A stretch of DNA of 64,000 nt from Paraphysomonas bandaiensis (Eukaryota; Chrysophyceae): NCBI GenBank assembly GCA_965644295.1, contig CBFFRP010000424.1, forward strand, positions 1-64,000. The letters are read 5' to 3'. Under the pieces are notes generated by a model. That model was not told the origin of the DNA, made no database searches, and saw nothing but the letters and a program-made list of their open reading frames with translations. Position 1 is the stretch's first letter. The number at the start of each line of letters is the position of its first letter. Position numbers and translations under genes: made by a program. Shown one piece after another: positions 30,284-43,008 of the stretch.

Positions 30284-31203
30284 GGGAGGTTAAATAATAA
30301 TATTGTAATATAAATATTGCTATAATATATCTATTATTACAATATGTCTTGATATATATATTATCATTTATACTTGTGTGCCTTTTAATTACTTTTCATA
30401 TAACCCAACTATTATTACAATAATATCAAACAATTCTGATAATTACATATATGCAACTAAGAACGCTAATCATGTTCGATAATAGAATTCGAACTGTCTC
30501 TGTCTGTCAAGATATTCACCAAGTAGTAGTAAACTCTAAGCTTTTACGTGTGCTGTCCTCCGCGTAAAACTAATGACTGATCCAATATAGTTTTCTTATG
30601 ATCTGTAAGAGCATGTCAGTGTAAACAGTCAATAAGCTAGATGCAAGTAAAATGATCACCATATCCGCCCACTTTGGTCACAGCACAGCATTTACACACA
30701 GCATTCAGAAGTTAAAGACACCTCGAATGCAGCGTGAAGGAACAGGTTACTGCAATCTCCTTTCTCATGTCTCATAGCGGATGGGAAGTTATTGTTTGCG
30801 ATCATGATAGTGTGCGCTTCAAATACGATGGTCGACTTTTATGCACGTGATGTATATCAGCGAAGGCGAAAATATATATAAATAGTTGGAATGGGTCATC
30901 ATCATGGACGATCTTCCTTTCATATTTTCTGCGATAAACCTCTGACCAGATGAAAGCCAAGAGTATCATGATACACCCTTGCGAGAAGGAATGACCCCAC
31001 GATCTTCCTTTTCGCTGATCTTACTTTTCGCTTCAACAAGCACTTGCTGCATTGTTGTTGAGCTTATTCATCATCATGTTATAACCTCTACTATCTAGTT
31101 ACTATTTATCGAGCTAATGTTTTCTTCTTGTGCCCAAACTATATCAATATATTGCAACATATTTACTATTTATTATTGGTCTTTGTTGTCGGGCCCTGTA
31201 AAC
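30284..31203. repeat. AT-rich TIR repeat family, copy 1
   Basis: About 920 bp. It shares blocks in the same order with 63154-63911: the AATATTG-rich left end; AGAATTCGAACTGTCTCTGT; ATTCACCAA...AGTAAACTC; TCATGTTATAACCTCTACT; GAGCTAAT; and TTATTATTGGTCTT near the right end. Ends: CAGGGAGGTTAAATAATAAT on the left and, on the reverse strand from the right, CAGGGCCCGACAACAA. No coding capacity, so it is MITE-like. Confidence 0.6.
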
Positions 31204-31619
31204 CCGGTGTTATATCAAAGAATACTTTTTGAGAAAATATGGGGCTATAACACATATCAATATCTGAATTGAAGCTCTATGGCAAGATGAAATGAATGGC
31301 GAGAAATGCATATCTCACTTTGAGGGTTGTGTGGAATTTATAATGAAATGATGTTAAGCATACTAGTGAAATGCATATTTTCAATTTAGTGTAGTAATCC
31401 TGACACGACTCGCAATACTACTGTATCAAGGCACTACCTGAAATAATTCACGGAACAATATTGTTATTTACTCGTCATCTACAGGACTAGCTACGATATT
31501 GGATATCGGTATAAATTCTTAGCTGTGATAACTCAATCCACTGCCGCACCATAACATCTTCTCTAACTACATCAATATATGAAACGGCGGATATCAAAAT
31601 AGCGGGATGAAAGCACATA
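31204..31619. other. Region downstream of SIN3, no gene seen
   Basis: AT-rich. It starts with ACCCGGTGTTATA, a 13-mer also found right of the foldback cluster at 28419-28431. Otherwise unassigned; it probably includes the SIN3 3' UTR. Confidence 0.4.
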
Positions 31620-34600
31620 TTAACTGTTCTCGGGTGGTTTTATTCCGCTCTTTTCGATGCAGTTGGCTGTAAACACTTTACTAAGAAGAGAAGTGTAGGA
31701 ATATAGAAGTGTTACCTTCAGCATGCCATCAGCAACAGCAACCATATGTGAAAACGGCGTCCCACCTGCTCCACCATCGGCATCGGTTGCAACACTCATT
31801 TGCTCCGACGCGCCTTCATCGTCCTCTTCATCATTATTAGGGTCACCGGCGTCCTCATCTTCCATGTCGTCGTCGCCCTCACCCTCAGCCTAAGCCATTA
31901 TTATTCTAGTAATCAATAGCGTAACACCGCACTCACCCCTCCCGCGTTGTCTCCCTCTTGGTCATCGTCGTCATCATCCTCCAACACGAGCTTTGGTGCC
32001 TTGTACTCGTCCACATCTCCAGTAGTATTCGCCGGGGTGTTGCTGTACAGCACACCTACACACACGAAATCAGGAAGACAGAATAATCTAATACATTCTA
32101 ATACCTAGATACTGACAGGCCAAAACAGTATCCTTCTCCGCATCGTGCAGACTGGGGGTCACAAACTGTATCCACGGTCAGACGCACCAAACCACAGAGA
32201 TCGTACATACCTGTAGGCGATATACTTCCTCGAGAGTGTGACTAAGGACAGTTGATACATGTGCCTGGTACAGTGCTGGAGACGTGCCACCAGGACGAGA
32301 GCGGTGGTACATGAATATACCAATCAGTCTAGCAATCGTATCGTCCGAAGAGAGGGCCTACACACAGTTGATTTAAAAGTAAAAATGAGAAAAATTAACT
32401 CACCTGCAGACACTTCAAGCTCTGCTGAACAATCTGTTGGCACAAAACGTTACAATAAGTAGAAAAAATATCATCGACAAACCTTGTCTAGTGTATACAA
32501 CGTATATGACTTATTCCCTAGAATATTTCGGCAGCTGTCTTCGTACCTGTGGAAATAGTCAAAAATATAACCTATAAGAAAGGGGTACGTACTTAGTAGC
32601 ATCAAGAGATCCATCGACCAGTGAGTATAGCTGGGACATGTACGTCGAGTACACCGATCTGATGCAGTTGTTAGCACAATAAAGAGTAAACAGTACCATT
32701 TGTAACCTTTTCGTACTGCTAACTTTCCTGCGCTTATTGGGTCTGATCGAGTCAGGTTCATCATGTGTTTCGACATCAGATTCGTCAAACACCTCCAACG
32801 CGTCGTCATTGCATGAAGTCATTTCGTATCTGCCCAGAAACTCTCCCTCCTGATACACGTCACTTAGATCGCAAAAGAGACTAATCTTTATACCTTAACA
32901 GTGGCCAGGCGTCGTGCATCCGCGAGTCTCATAGTCAGCGTATGATGTAAACGCAGGAACACATAACACATCTATCCATAATATCAAACGAACAAATCAA
33001 TAAATACACTACCAACCTGGGTGCCAAAAAATAGGAAACTAGGTTCTTGTACAAGTGCAGAATCCTTCAGGTCAGCTGGAGCACTCACATTCTGGATGAC
33101 ATCCTTGCCATTGTTATTTTTCGTTACCCCGATGGCCTACAATCACAGGAAAACAGCTAAATAAGGTGTCTTTCGTCTATGCATACGATACCTCCATGGC
33201 ACTCTCCGATAAAGATTCAGCCCCAATAATTCCTGTGATGGGCAAATAGCTTGTTCCGAAGCTTAATTTTACCTACAATGTGTATCAGTATCACCACACA
33301 AAGTTCTTTGAAAAATTCAAATACCTCATGAATCTTTGTTTCCGGGTTGTAACCAATCACGGTACCCACACCAAACGTTGTAATTACTCGTGCGCCAGGG
33401 GGCCATGACTCCACAGGGGCAGTCACACGAGACCCAGAACTTGGACTTTCGTCATACATAAAATGAACGGGCATATTCAATATAACCTATGGTAAGTAAA
33501 TGATTGATGCTATTTCACACTGTTGTACTGCACTTACTCTAAATAAATCACGCCATAGGGCTGCCATTTTCTCCTTTTCGTTAGCGGAAAAGGAAGAAGT
33601 CTGCATACGAAACCATTTACACGTATGCAAGATGGAATAAGTACATGTAAAGAACACTAACCTCAGTAGCGTAACTTAAAAGTTTGTAAACGTCCTTAAA
33701 TACCACGCGATCTGTATACAGCAACTCATCTCAAAACATGCACCAACGTTTTGTATGTACTATACCTTTGTTGTGGTATGTCAGATAAAGCTCCGCGTTC
33801 ATGCCAGCACACAAAGAAGAGATCTCCGGTGAACACGTGTAGGAAACACCAGGGATCATGCCCTCCTTGATATCTGTTGTCTGGTCTACAATATCGCAGT
33901 GAGCCCAATATACAAACACAATGAATAACACACCTTTGATATCGCCCACCAGAAAACGTGTTGTATAAGATCGCTTATCTTGTTGTCTGCAGAAAGCTGT
34001 CATTAGAAGTATAGGCGACCAACAGCTACAGACCTGAAATAGAACGAACGATGGTCCAGACTCTTGTCGTAATTCTTGACAAGGATTTCTTTCCACTGCA
34101 TCGATTACAATAGTTAAAGTATATATACGTATGATCTTCAGTACAAGGACCTGGTGATTTAGTTGTTGTCGTGCCTTACGCCACTCCAAATCCTTCTGCT
34201 TGAGTCGTTTAAGCACAACGGGAATAGCTCCTGCGGGATTCCTACGTAGCAGTTCTACAGAACACAGATCAGGTGATACTATATTCAACAAAAAGCCAAA
34301 TTACCTAATATTTCTGCCCCATGCTCCCCATACAAACGAGAAATAGCATTTAAATGCATGACACCCAAACTGCTTTTCTCCAACTACGATAGATTACACG
34401 CAAGACAAAATTACATTTATACAGCACCTGTAAAGAAAACTTCGGAGCACTACCCTGCTTATCCTCAAGAGATCTTACCGAAAAATGAGGCAATGAAAAA
34501 CAAGATATACATATACATACTTGAGGTTATTAATTTCTTCAGCAATTGGCTCCAATATACGAATGCAACTGGTGTTCGTATCAATAACCTATACAAGACA

Positions 34601-35232
34601 AGAAATGTTAGATCAAACAACATACCACAGCAAATTAACAGTGGTAAACGAAAAAGAGATACAAAGACCAGAAAAGGATATATATATATGTGTGTGTGTT
34701 CGCTCCCATCACTGCATATTAGAGTATCGTCAGCCAGTATGTCGGCACAGATCTTGGTATTGCTAATCATATGGGTCGTAAACACACAATCATCACTACA
34801 AAACATAGACCAAGGATATATATATATGTGTGTGTTCGCTCCCATCACTGCATATTAGAGTATCGTCAGCCAGTATGTCGGCACAGATCTTGGTATTGCT
34901 AATCATTTGGGATCGTAAATACACAATCATCACTACAAAACATAGACCAAGGATATATATATGTGTGTGTGTGTTCGCTCCCATCACTGCATATTAGAGT
35001 ATCGTCAGCCAGTATGTCGGCACAGATCTTGGTATTGCTAATCATATGGGTCGTAAACACACAATCATCACTACAAAACATAGACCAAGGATATATATAT
35101 ATATATGTGTGTGTGTTCGCTCCCATCACTGCATATTAGAGTATCGTCAGCCAGTATGTCGGCACAGATCTTGGTATTGCTAATCATATGGGTCGTAAAC
35201 ACACAATCATCACTACAAAACATAGACCAAGG

Positions 35233-35264
<32 letters not shown>

Positions 35265-35937
35265 TCGCTCCCATCACTGCATATTAGAGTATCGTCAGCC
35301 AGTATGTCGGCACAGATCTTGGTATTGCTAATCATATGGGTCGTAAACACACAATCATCACTACAAAACATAGACCAAGGATATATATATGTGTGTGTGT
35401 GTTCGCTCCCATCACTGCATATTAGAGTATCGTCAGCCAGTATGTCGGCACAGATCTTGGTATTGCTAATCATATGGGATCGTAAACACACAATCATCAC
35501 TACAAAACATAGACCAAGGATATATATATATATGTGTGTGTGTTCGCTCCCATCACTGCATATTAGAGTATCGTCAGCCAGTATGTCGGCACAGATCTTG
35601 GTATTGCTAATCATATGGGTCGTAAACACACAATCATCACTACAAAACATAGACCAAGGATATATATATGTGTGTGTGTGTTCGCTCCCATCACTGCATA
35701 TTAGAGTATCGTCAGCCAGTATGTCGGCACAGATCTTGGTATTGCTAATCATATGGGATCGTAAACACACAATCATCACTACAAAACATAGACCAAGGAT
35801 ATATATATATATGTGTGTGTTCGCTCCCATCACTGCATATTAGAGTATCGTCAGCCAGTATGTCGGCACAGATCTTGGTATTGCTAATCATATGGGATCG
35901 TAAACACACAATCATCACTACAAAACATAGACCAAGG

Positions 35938-35969
<32 letters not shown>

Positions 35970-38900
35970 TCGCTCCCATCACTGCATATTAGAGTATCGT
36001 CAGCCAGTATGTCGGCACAGATCTTGGTATTGCTAATCATATGGGTCGTAAACACACAATCATCACTACAAAACATAGACCAAGGATATATATATGTGTG
36101 TGTGTGTTCGCTCCCATCACTGCATATTAGAGTATCGTCAGCCAGTATGTCGGCACAGATCTTGGTATTGCTAATCATATGGGATCGTAAACACACAATC
36201 ATCACTACAAAACATAGACCAAGGATATATATATATATGTGTGTGTGTTCGCTCCCATCACTGCATATTAGAGTATCGTCAGCCAGTATGTCGGCACAGA
36301 TCTTGGTATTGCTAATCATATGGGTCGTAAACACACAATCATCACTACAAAACATAGACCAAGGATATATATATGTGTGTGTGTGTTCGCTCCCATCACT
36401 GCATATTAGAGTATCGTCAGCCAGTATGTCGGCACAGATCTTGGTATTGCTAATCATATGGGATCGTAAACACACAATCATCACTACAAAACATAGACCA
36501 AGGATATATATATATATGTGTGTGTTCGCTCCCATCACTGCATATTAGAGTATCGTCAGCCAGTATGTCGGCACAGATCTTGGTATTGCTAATCATATGG
36601 GATCGTAAACACACAATCATCACTACAAAACATAGACCAAGGATATATATATATTTATGTGTGTGTGTTCGCTCCCATCACTGCATATTAGAGTATCGTC
36701 AGCCAGTATGTCGGCACAGATCTTGGTATTGCTAATCATATGGGTCGTAAACACACAATCATCACTACAAAACATAGACCAAGGATATATATATATATGT
36801 GTGTGTTCGCTCCCATCACTGCATATTAGAGTATCGTCAGCCAGTATGTCGGCACAGATCTTGGTATTGCTAATCATATGGGATCGTAAACACACAATCA
36901 TCATTACAAAACATAGACCAAGGATATATATATGTCAATTCACAAGTTACCATATCGATTTCGAAGCGGTCATCTTCAGATCGGAACATAGCTTCCTCGT
37001 ACTACAGAATCGAAAATAGTCGTTATAAACAGAGGGAAGTATTAATTTTCAAAGGGACCTGGTTTCTTCGCATATGTTTGAATGAATAGCTTTCCTCTGA
37101 TCCTATCGGAATACTAACCCACTGCAACACATTGTTAGAATGTATATGAGGATTATGCCCAATTACACCATCCACAACTAACACAAAACGCAATGAAAAG
37201 TACCTCGTCATTAAGAACAACAGATTCCTTTTGCCCTTCTCTACCAGAGCATATTGGTTTCGCATAATCTGCAAATGCACACCAGAATCAGAATACAGCC
37301 ATACTTTGTACAGTATCTGACCAGATGGAAGAATTCTGTACGACGGCGTGCAACGGCGGCATTGACTGAAGTCAATCTCAGTAAGCGGAATAGAAAACCA
37401 CATGTCCTGCCAGCACAAACACTGCAGTCAAATATAGAAGGGCTAAAGCAGACTTCTGCAGGGGCGGCCATATACAACAAAAAGTAGCACAGCTAGATTA
37501 TGATATCGCTTCACCTGTTGAGATGAGTCGTATGCAGATCGCGCTGATATGAGGGCCCTGAAAGTATGACTTAGCACTTATTACAATGAAAGCTAAAATA
37601 TGTACTTAAACTCCTCAAGAAGTTCAGAATTTCCAGGGCCAAACAATTCCTGTCAAACATATTACATTCGATACAGAAATATCTATTTGTAGCGCGACAG
37701 TAAAGCAAAATACACCTATCCATGGAGATTATATGATGTCGTACCTGCACTAGAAGAAACATATCCCGCCGAGATATGGCATCGTGGCTATATAGGTCAA
37801 GGCATTTTACAAACTCTGACCATGCATCGCGGGACGAATTCGTCAGAAGATCTTTCACCTAGTACGCATAAGTTAGTATTGGCATCAATAATACACGATG
37901 GTGCCAGCCACACTATAGCCAAACAAATATCATACCTGATCAAAAAATTTACGCTCGGTGCTGATGCTGTGGTAAGTGGACCCAATACTTCCAGTCGGTA
38001 CGGGCACACTTGAGCTCTGTGCTGCGGTCGCTGCCTCTTGACTGTTAACCTGGGAGGCAGCAGCGTCGGCATTTGCTGCCGCGCGCTTGCGAGATTTACG
38101 ACTGGTCGTACCCGCTTGTCCCCCTGCACCCTGTAGTTCGTATTATACATAATCTACCACCTGTGGCGCCTAAAGCTGCTAATATAAACACCGTACCTGT
38201 TGAGCTGATGCTTTATTAACTTTTGACTCTTTGTCTGACCCAGCAGCAGAACTAATCGGGTAAACAATATCACGTAACAATACTTCGAAAGGAAGAATAG
38301 CTCACCGCGCAGTCTCCTTATCTGCCCCCTTCCGTTTTCCCTGGAAATATAATTACAACCATGCTCCAAATGAACTTGGATGTGCGAACTCACCGAAGCA
38401 GGAGCGGCAGCGGCCTTCGATCGTCTAGTTTCTGCTTCTCTGACTGCGCGGCTCAGTCGCTCTTTCGCCTGCACATCCAATGTCATATAATATCCACAGG
38501 ACAAGTGATAAACGAGTGGTACAATGCACAGTAATTTAAAATAAGTAGTAGGACATTGTAGAGTGGCATTGCCTGTTCTTGCACGGCATCGGGAAGGAAA
38601 AAGGTAAATTCCATCAAGAGGTCCGGGTGCTCCGCAAATAGCTGTGATACCTGTGCATATATACCGAACAATCTATGAGCAATGAAACCTGTAACGGTGC
38701 AGCGCATAATGCAGACATGAATACTGATGCATAGGCAAGCAAAATAAATAAATAATTGACACCTGCTCCAGTACATCCTTAATCCCCTTCTGTTCACGTT
38801 GATATGTGTGCAAGATTTTCAAAAATGATCTGAGTTGTAAATGTTAGTAACTTGGCTGGCCCCAGATCAAACTTCACATACTTATAAGTTTCAGGCTCAT

Positions 38901-39512
38901 CAGCAAAACGATTGCGAATGTTAGTAACATATGAAATAGCGTGCTGCTGCTGTAGATGTTGAGGGTACGCTTCCTCCTCAGGGCTCAATTCAATTTTATA
39001 TCCTGCGTATAGATGTAGTCGTGATGGCATATACATATAACGATAGAACTGCAACCTTCCCCTTCCGGTAAAAAAGTGTTGAAACCCAAAATCAATTTGT
39101 TGTGACCTCGAAATAGATTCTTAACTTGATCAATAACTCCAGGCGTAGTAATTCTACACTATCATTTAGACGAATATATCGATATGAGTGAGTGACACTC
39201 ACGATTGTGCCTTAAAGTTTTTCATGATCTCAAGGAAGTCGTTATATATCTTGGGGCGATCAGAGAACTCTGTTTTGACCTGTCAACACAACCGTTACGA
39301 TAAGAATCAGTTATAGAAATAATAATGATTCGACCTGATCAAGATACAGTAATGCATCTTCGACCTTTAGCTCTCTTGAGCCTCGAGGGGGCGCCGCTCT
39401 ACAGGCAACCATATGCACAGTTAGAGTCCATCAATCCGATACTTCACGGCACCAACCTGTTCATCATTGAGAATTCGCTCTCTGAAGGCACAGGCTGACT
39501 ATCACGATCCAT
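31620..39512 (-). CDS. SIN3: SIN3 transcriptional co-repressor scaffold (many exons)
   Basis: Start ATG at 39512 ([14 protein letters not shown]). SIN3 scaffolds histone deacetylase complexes in the nucleus. PAH1 (about 39400-39000): [19 protein letters not shown] ... [23 protein letters not shown]2 (39000-38570): [21 protein letters not shown], then [23 protein letters not shown]3 (37990-37610): [21 protein letters not shown]. The HDAC-interaction domain (37420-33730) reads [55 protein letters not shown] and [20 protein letters not shown]. The C-terminal domain includes [15 protein letters not shown] and [23 protein letters not shown]; the tail is very acidic. [18 protein letters not shown] (33400) is an embedded KOW-like loop. 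Introns are short except 34589-36950. The end is 31620 unspliced, or ~31678 if a final intron is removed. Confidence 0.92.
34660..36935. repeat. Intronic minisatellite, 16 units of ~140 bp, in SIN3
   Basis: The block TTCGCTCCCATCACTGCAT recurs 16 times at spacings of 136-149 bp (first 34699, last 36806). Units differ mainly in the length of an (AT)n(GT)n tract and in GGGTCGTAA versus GGGATCGTAA. A 705-bp, five-unit block is duplicated nearly exactly (35213-35833 versus 35918-36538). It fills most of the 2,362-bp intron 34589-36950 that splits the HDAC-interaction domain between EIDM and VIDTN. Open frames through it are by-products of the period. Confidence 0.95.
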
Positions 39513-40747
39513 GATTGGCAATATATGTCAACAGGAGGTTGGTTTGTGTATGTGTGTTATGGGTGTTATATACTCTACTAGAGGTGACGCGACCCTTCAG
39601 GATTGCATTTTCCACCGGTACGTGCCACGGATATATACCACCCAGGAAACTATCCAATCACAGCTCTTAAACATTATATAATAGGATTTGATTGGTTGTA
39701 TCGCTGGTTGTCATTTTTCTATGACAAAAATAATGAAGCACATGGGTCGAATTTTCTCTGCATACTGCTACATGGTACTGCTGTGTCCTGTCGACTACTA
39801 AACCCGTTTGTCCCAATCTATAGCAGAGCCCGTTTGTCCCAGTAATACTCTGTGTGGTATTGCCAACGACTGTAGCTATGCCAACCAAACTAACCAACTG
39901 CTTTCGGATAGCTAATTGTGATAGAACTGCCTGCCCTGTGGGCAATAGTATATGGACAGGAATCCAAGAAGCAAATATGATGGAAGCTATGTACATTAGG
40001 AAATAAAGACGACCTTATAGCTGGATACGTTAATTACATGTGGACCGTTATTTCTGTTAGATTGCAAGAATATATGTGCCACCATAAGAGTTACAAGAGG
40101 TTTTCCATATGAATCCCCGCTTGCTGCCACGAAACGATTAGACCATATCATGACTATTGATATAAAATTTTCTAACAATGGATGGTGAACGCACAGTGCT
40201 GTGTATTCACTTCCATGTATTAACAGAGAACAGTGTAGTGCAGTAGTATTGCTACGCTGGTCCTTGTCATGGCATATTAGTTCACAGGTATATATATCTT
40301 TTGAAAACGGCTAGCAGTAATGTTCAAAATAACCACAAGATGAAGATACAGAGCGATGACCATGAATGTGAGAATAGCTTTTAGTAAAGATTACACATGT
40401 GACTTATAATGAAGCTAATTAAATATATACTGTTCTGCAAAAAATCTCCGTTTATTTATCAGTATTGCATATAAATTATCTGAATACTTATATCTATACT
40501 GTATATTGTTGAAGGATTGACCATTATTTGTTTACATCATCGTACTCTATTGCATACGTTAAGCACGCCAGTGTCATAAAAATCAAAATACACAACGACA
40601 CAGTTGGTATGGTATGGAATTGATACTGATAAACACATAGAAAAATTACTACACACGATCGCTTGAAGTAAATTCAAACAAATATATATAACACAAAACA
40701 AAGCATCAAAGCAAGGACAAATTACTAGCGCCCATGAATACAGAACA
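39513..40747. other. Upstream region of SIN3, no gene seen
   Basis: 1.2 kb between the SIN3 start and the 3' end of the next minus-strand gene. Short open frames only. Presumed SIN3 promoter; no motif assigned. Confidence 0.4.
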
Positions 40748-41918
40748 TCACTCCTCGATGCTCCCTTTCCACCCATTTGCCGTAGATATAGTGAAGCGGT
40801 TCCTCCAATCACGACATCCATACTCATCCTGATAACAAGAAACATCAAAAACTGTACATGTACGTAATACACTCTGCATGCAAATAGTTGACAACGTAGG
40901 TAATGATATGCATTTATCAAAGTCGACATACCGTGCAAGGAGTGCCATATATACATGTACAGGTGTCGAATCCCCTTCCATCATCTCTCTCAAGGTTGTC
41001 ATTTTTCTCAGTATATTCATATTTATTTTGTCGTCCACGCTGTTCTTTTAGGATTTCCTGCTCATCCTGTTTCACATAACAATAGTACGACACTCCAGCT
41101 TCCAGTCCAGTGAACTTTCCCTCTTCTTTTTGGACATAGAAATCAGCAGCAGAAGCTCCGGCGACAATCTTATCTCGTATTTCTTGCGGACTGAGTATAG
41201 AGAGTTCAAGCGTGCAGTTCGGCATAACATCCGACAAACAGTAAGTGTCATCAATACAAAACTCAAGTAGCACCCCATTACTAATATCGAACTCCTCCCT
41301 ATACATTTCATAAACGATTTTGACTTTACCATCCCGACAAGGTTGGTCGACGCAAGGACTACACCTTGTCATATCTTGAGTATCAGCAGCCTGGGAGTTT
41401 TCCCTGTGGGCACTGTTTATGTCATCACCAGAGCAGCTAGCGGATAATGAATTTCCAAAAGTCTCAGCCGGCGACAACGTCATTCGGCCATTGCAATTAT
41501 CTTCTCCAGTCACTTTAGATTTGTTTCCGTTATAACTTCTATCGCCAAGACTTTCAACAGATTTCGGGTTCCCATTAAAACCATCAACAATCGCAGTTGA
41601 CGGCTTTAATATATTGCCCGTATAGTTGCATTGCTCAACTGCGGCTATATCGGAATTACTGGGCTTTTTAGCTAGAGGGGACACAATCACCTTATCTTGC
41701 TTGTGAACATTCTTGAGCACTATAGCGTGCTCTTCATTGTGCACTTTAGACGTGGAATTTTTTATATTTCCAGTTTGAATCTTCGGCAACTTAATAGCAG
41801 TCTTACTGCGACAATCCTCTATCGCCACCGGGTGAGGATGGTTCGGCTTGATTACTTTAACAGGAGCTTCAAGTGGGGATAGTTTTTTATTTGGGCTTGA
41901 TTTGCTACTCGACTTCAT
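40748..41918 (-). CDS. Unknown protein with disordered N-terminus and Cys-rich C-terminus (2 exons)
   Basis: Not recognised. Exon 1 is 41918-40932 and exon 2 is 40828-40748; the 103-bp intron (GTATGT...TATCAG) gives 355 residues. The open frame extends to a GTG at 41924, but the first ATG is 41918. Residues 1-190 are low-complexity, Ser/Lys/Asn-rich and probably disordered. Residues ~200-290 look folded (KVKIVYEMYREEFDISNG, LSILSPQEIRDKIVAGASA, FTGLEAGVSYYCYV). The end, after splicing, has CTCIYGTPCTDEYGCRDW, a five-cysteine cluster that could bind zinc. The splice choice is supported by preservation of this cluster. It is head-to-head with the MFS transporter across the GTAT array. Confidence 0.6.
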
Positions 41919-42123
41919 GACCACAGCCTCTACCTGCTATACACTACGCATCCCCTCACTAACACAACTACTAAAACTAGTATATGATACAACAACACAA
42001 ACAACAAACAACAAACAACACTCTCTGCTTAATAGCCTGCACTAAAGATAAGTAACATCAGTCTTAAGGTGCCACTCCATACTCTGTACGACAACGATAT
42101 ACACCAGGGTACACTGATACATA

Positions 42124-42350
42124 TGTAAATGTATGTATGTACGTATGTATGTATGTATGTATGTATGTATGTATGTAGGTAGGTAGGTAGGTAGGTAGGT
42201 AGGTATGTATGTATGTATGTACTATGTATGTATGTATGTATGTATGTATGTATGTATGTATGTATGTATGTATGTATGTATGTATGTATGTATGTATGTA
42301 TGTATGTATGTATGTATGTATGTATGTATGTATGTATGTATGTATGTATG

Positions 42351-42381
<31 letters not shown>

Positions 42382-42897
42382 GTATGTATGTATGTATGTA
42401 TGTATGTATGTATGTATGTATGTATGTATGTATGTATGTATGTATGTATGTATGTATGTATGTATGTATGTATGTATGTATGTAGGTAGGTAGGTAGGTA
42501 GGTAGGTAGGTAGGTAGGTAGGTAGGTAGGTAGGTAGGTAGGTAGGTATGTATGTACTATGTATGTATGTATGTATGTATGTATGTATGTATGTATGTAT
42601 GTATGTATGTATGTATGTATGTATGTATGTATGTATGTATGTATGTATGTATGTATGTATGTATGTATGTATGTATGTATGTATGTATGTATGTATGTAT
42701 GTATGTATGTATGTATGTATGTATGTATGTATGTATGTATGTTTGTATGTATGTATGTATGTATGTATGTATGTATGTATGTATGTATGTATGTATGTAT
42801 GTATGTGTGTAGGTAGGTAGGTAGGTAGGTAGGTAGGTAGGTAGGTAGGTAGGTAGGTAGGTATGTATGTATGTATGTATGTATGTATGTACTGTAG
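42124..42897 (+). repeat. Compound tetranucleotide array (GTAT)n/(GTAG)n
   Basis: About 770 bp of GTAT blocks alternating with GTAG blocks. The junction sequence TATGTACT occurs with its TACT at 42220, 42555 and 42890, exactly 335 bp apart, so the array also has a higher-order 335-bp period. Long Met-Tyr-Val-Cys open frames here are artefacts. It lies in the divergent region between the unknown gene and the MFS gene. Confidence 0.97.
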
Positions 42898-43008
42898 GTA
42901 TGTACTACGTGTCCAAGTGTTGTGTTATGGGGTATGTATGTATGTATGATCTAGTATCCTGGTAAACTCTCCTCATGTGTTGGTCTTCTTCATATTCTCT
43001 GTGTTCTA

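Noticed and set aside
34660-36935. Satellite considered as a CRISPR-like array
   Set aside because: Units are contiguous ~140-bp repeats without unique spacers, in a eukaryotic intron.
34358-37019. Multiple open frames of 60-206 codons on both strands rich in [12 protein letters not shown] or [14 protein letters not shown]
   Set aside because: They are translations of the ~140-bp SIN3 intron satellite, open only because of its regular period.
42209-42820. Met-Tyr-Val-Cys repeat open frames
   Set aside because: Translations of the GTAT tetranucleotide array in three frames.
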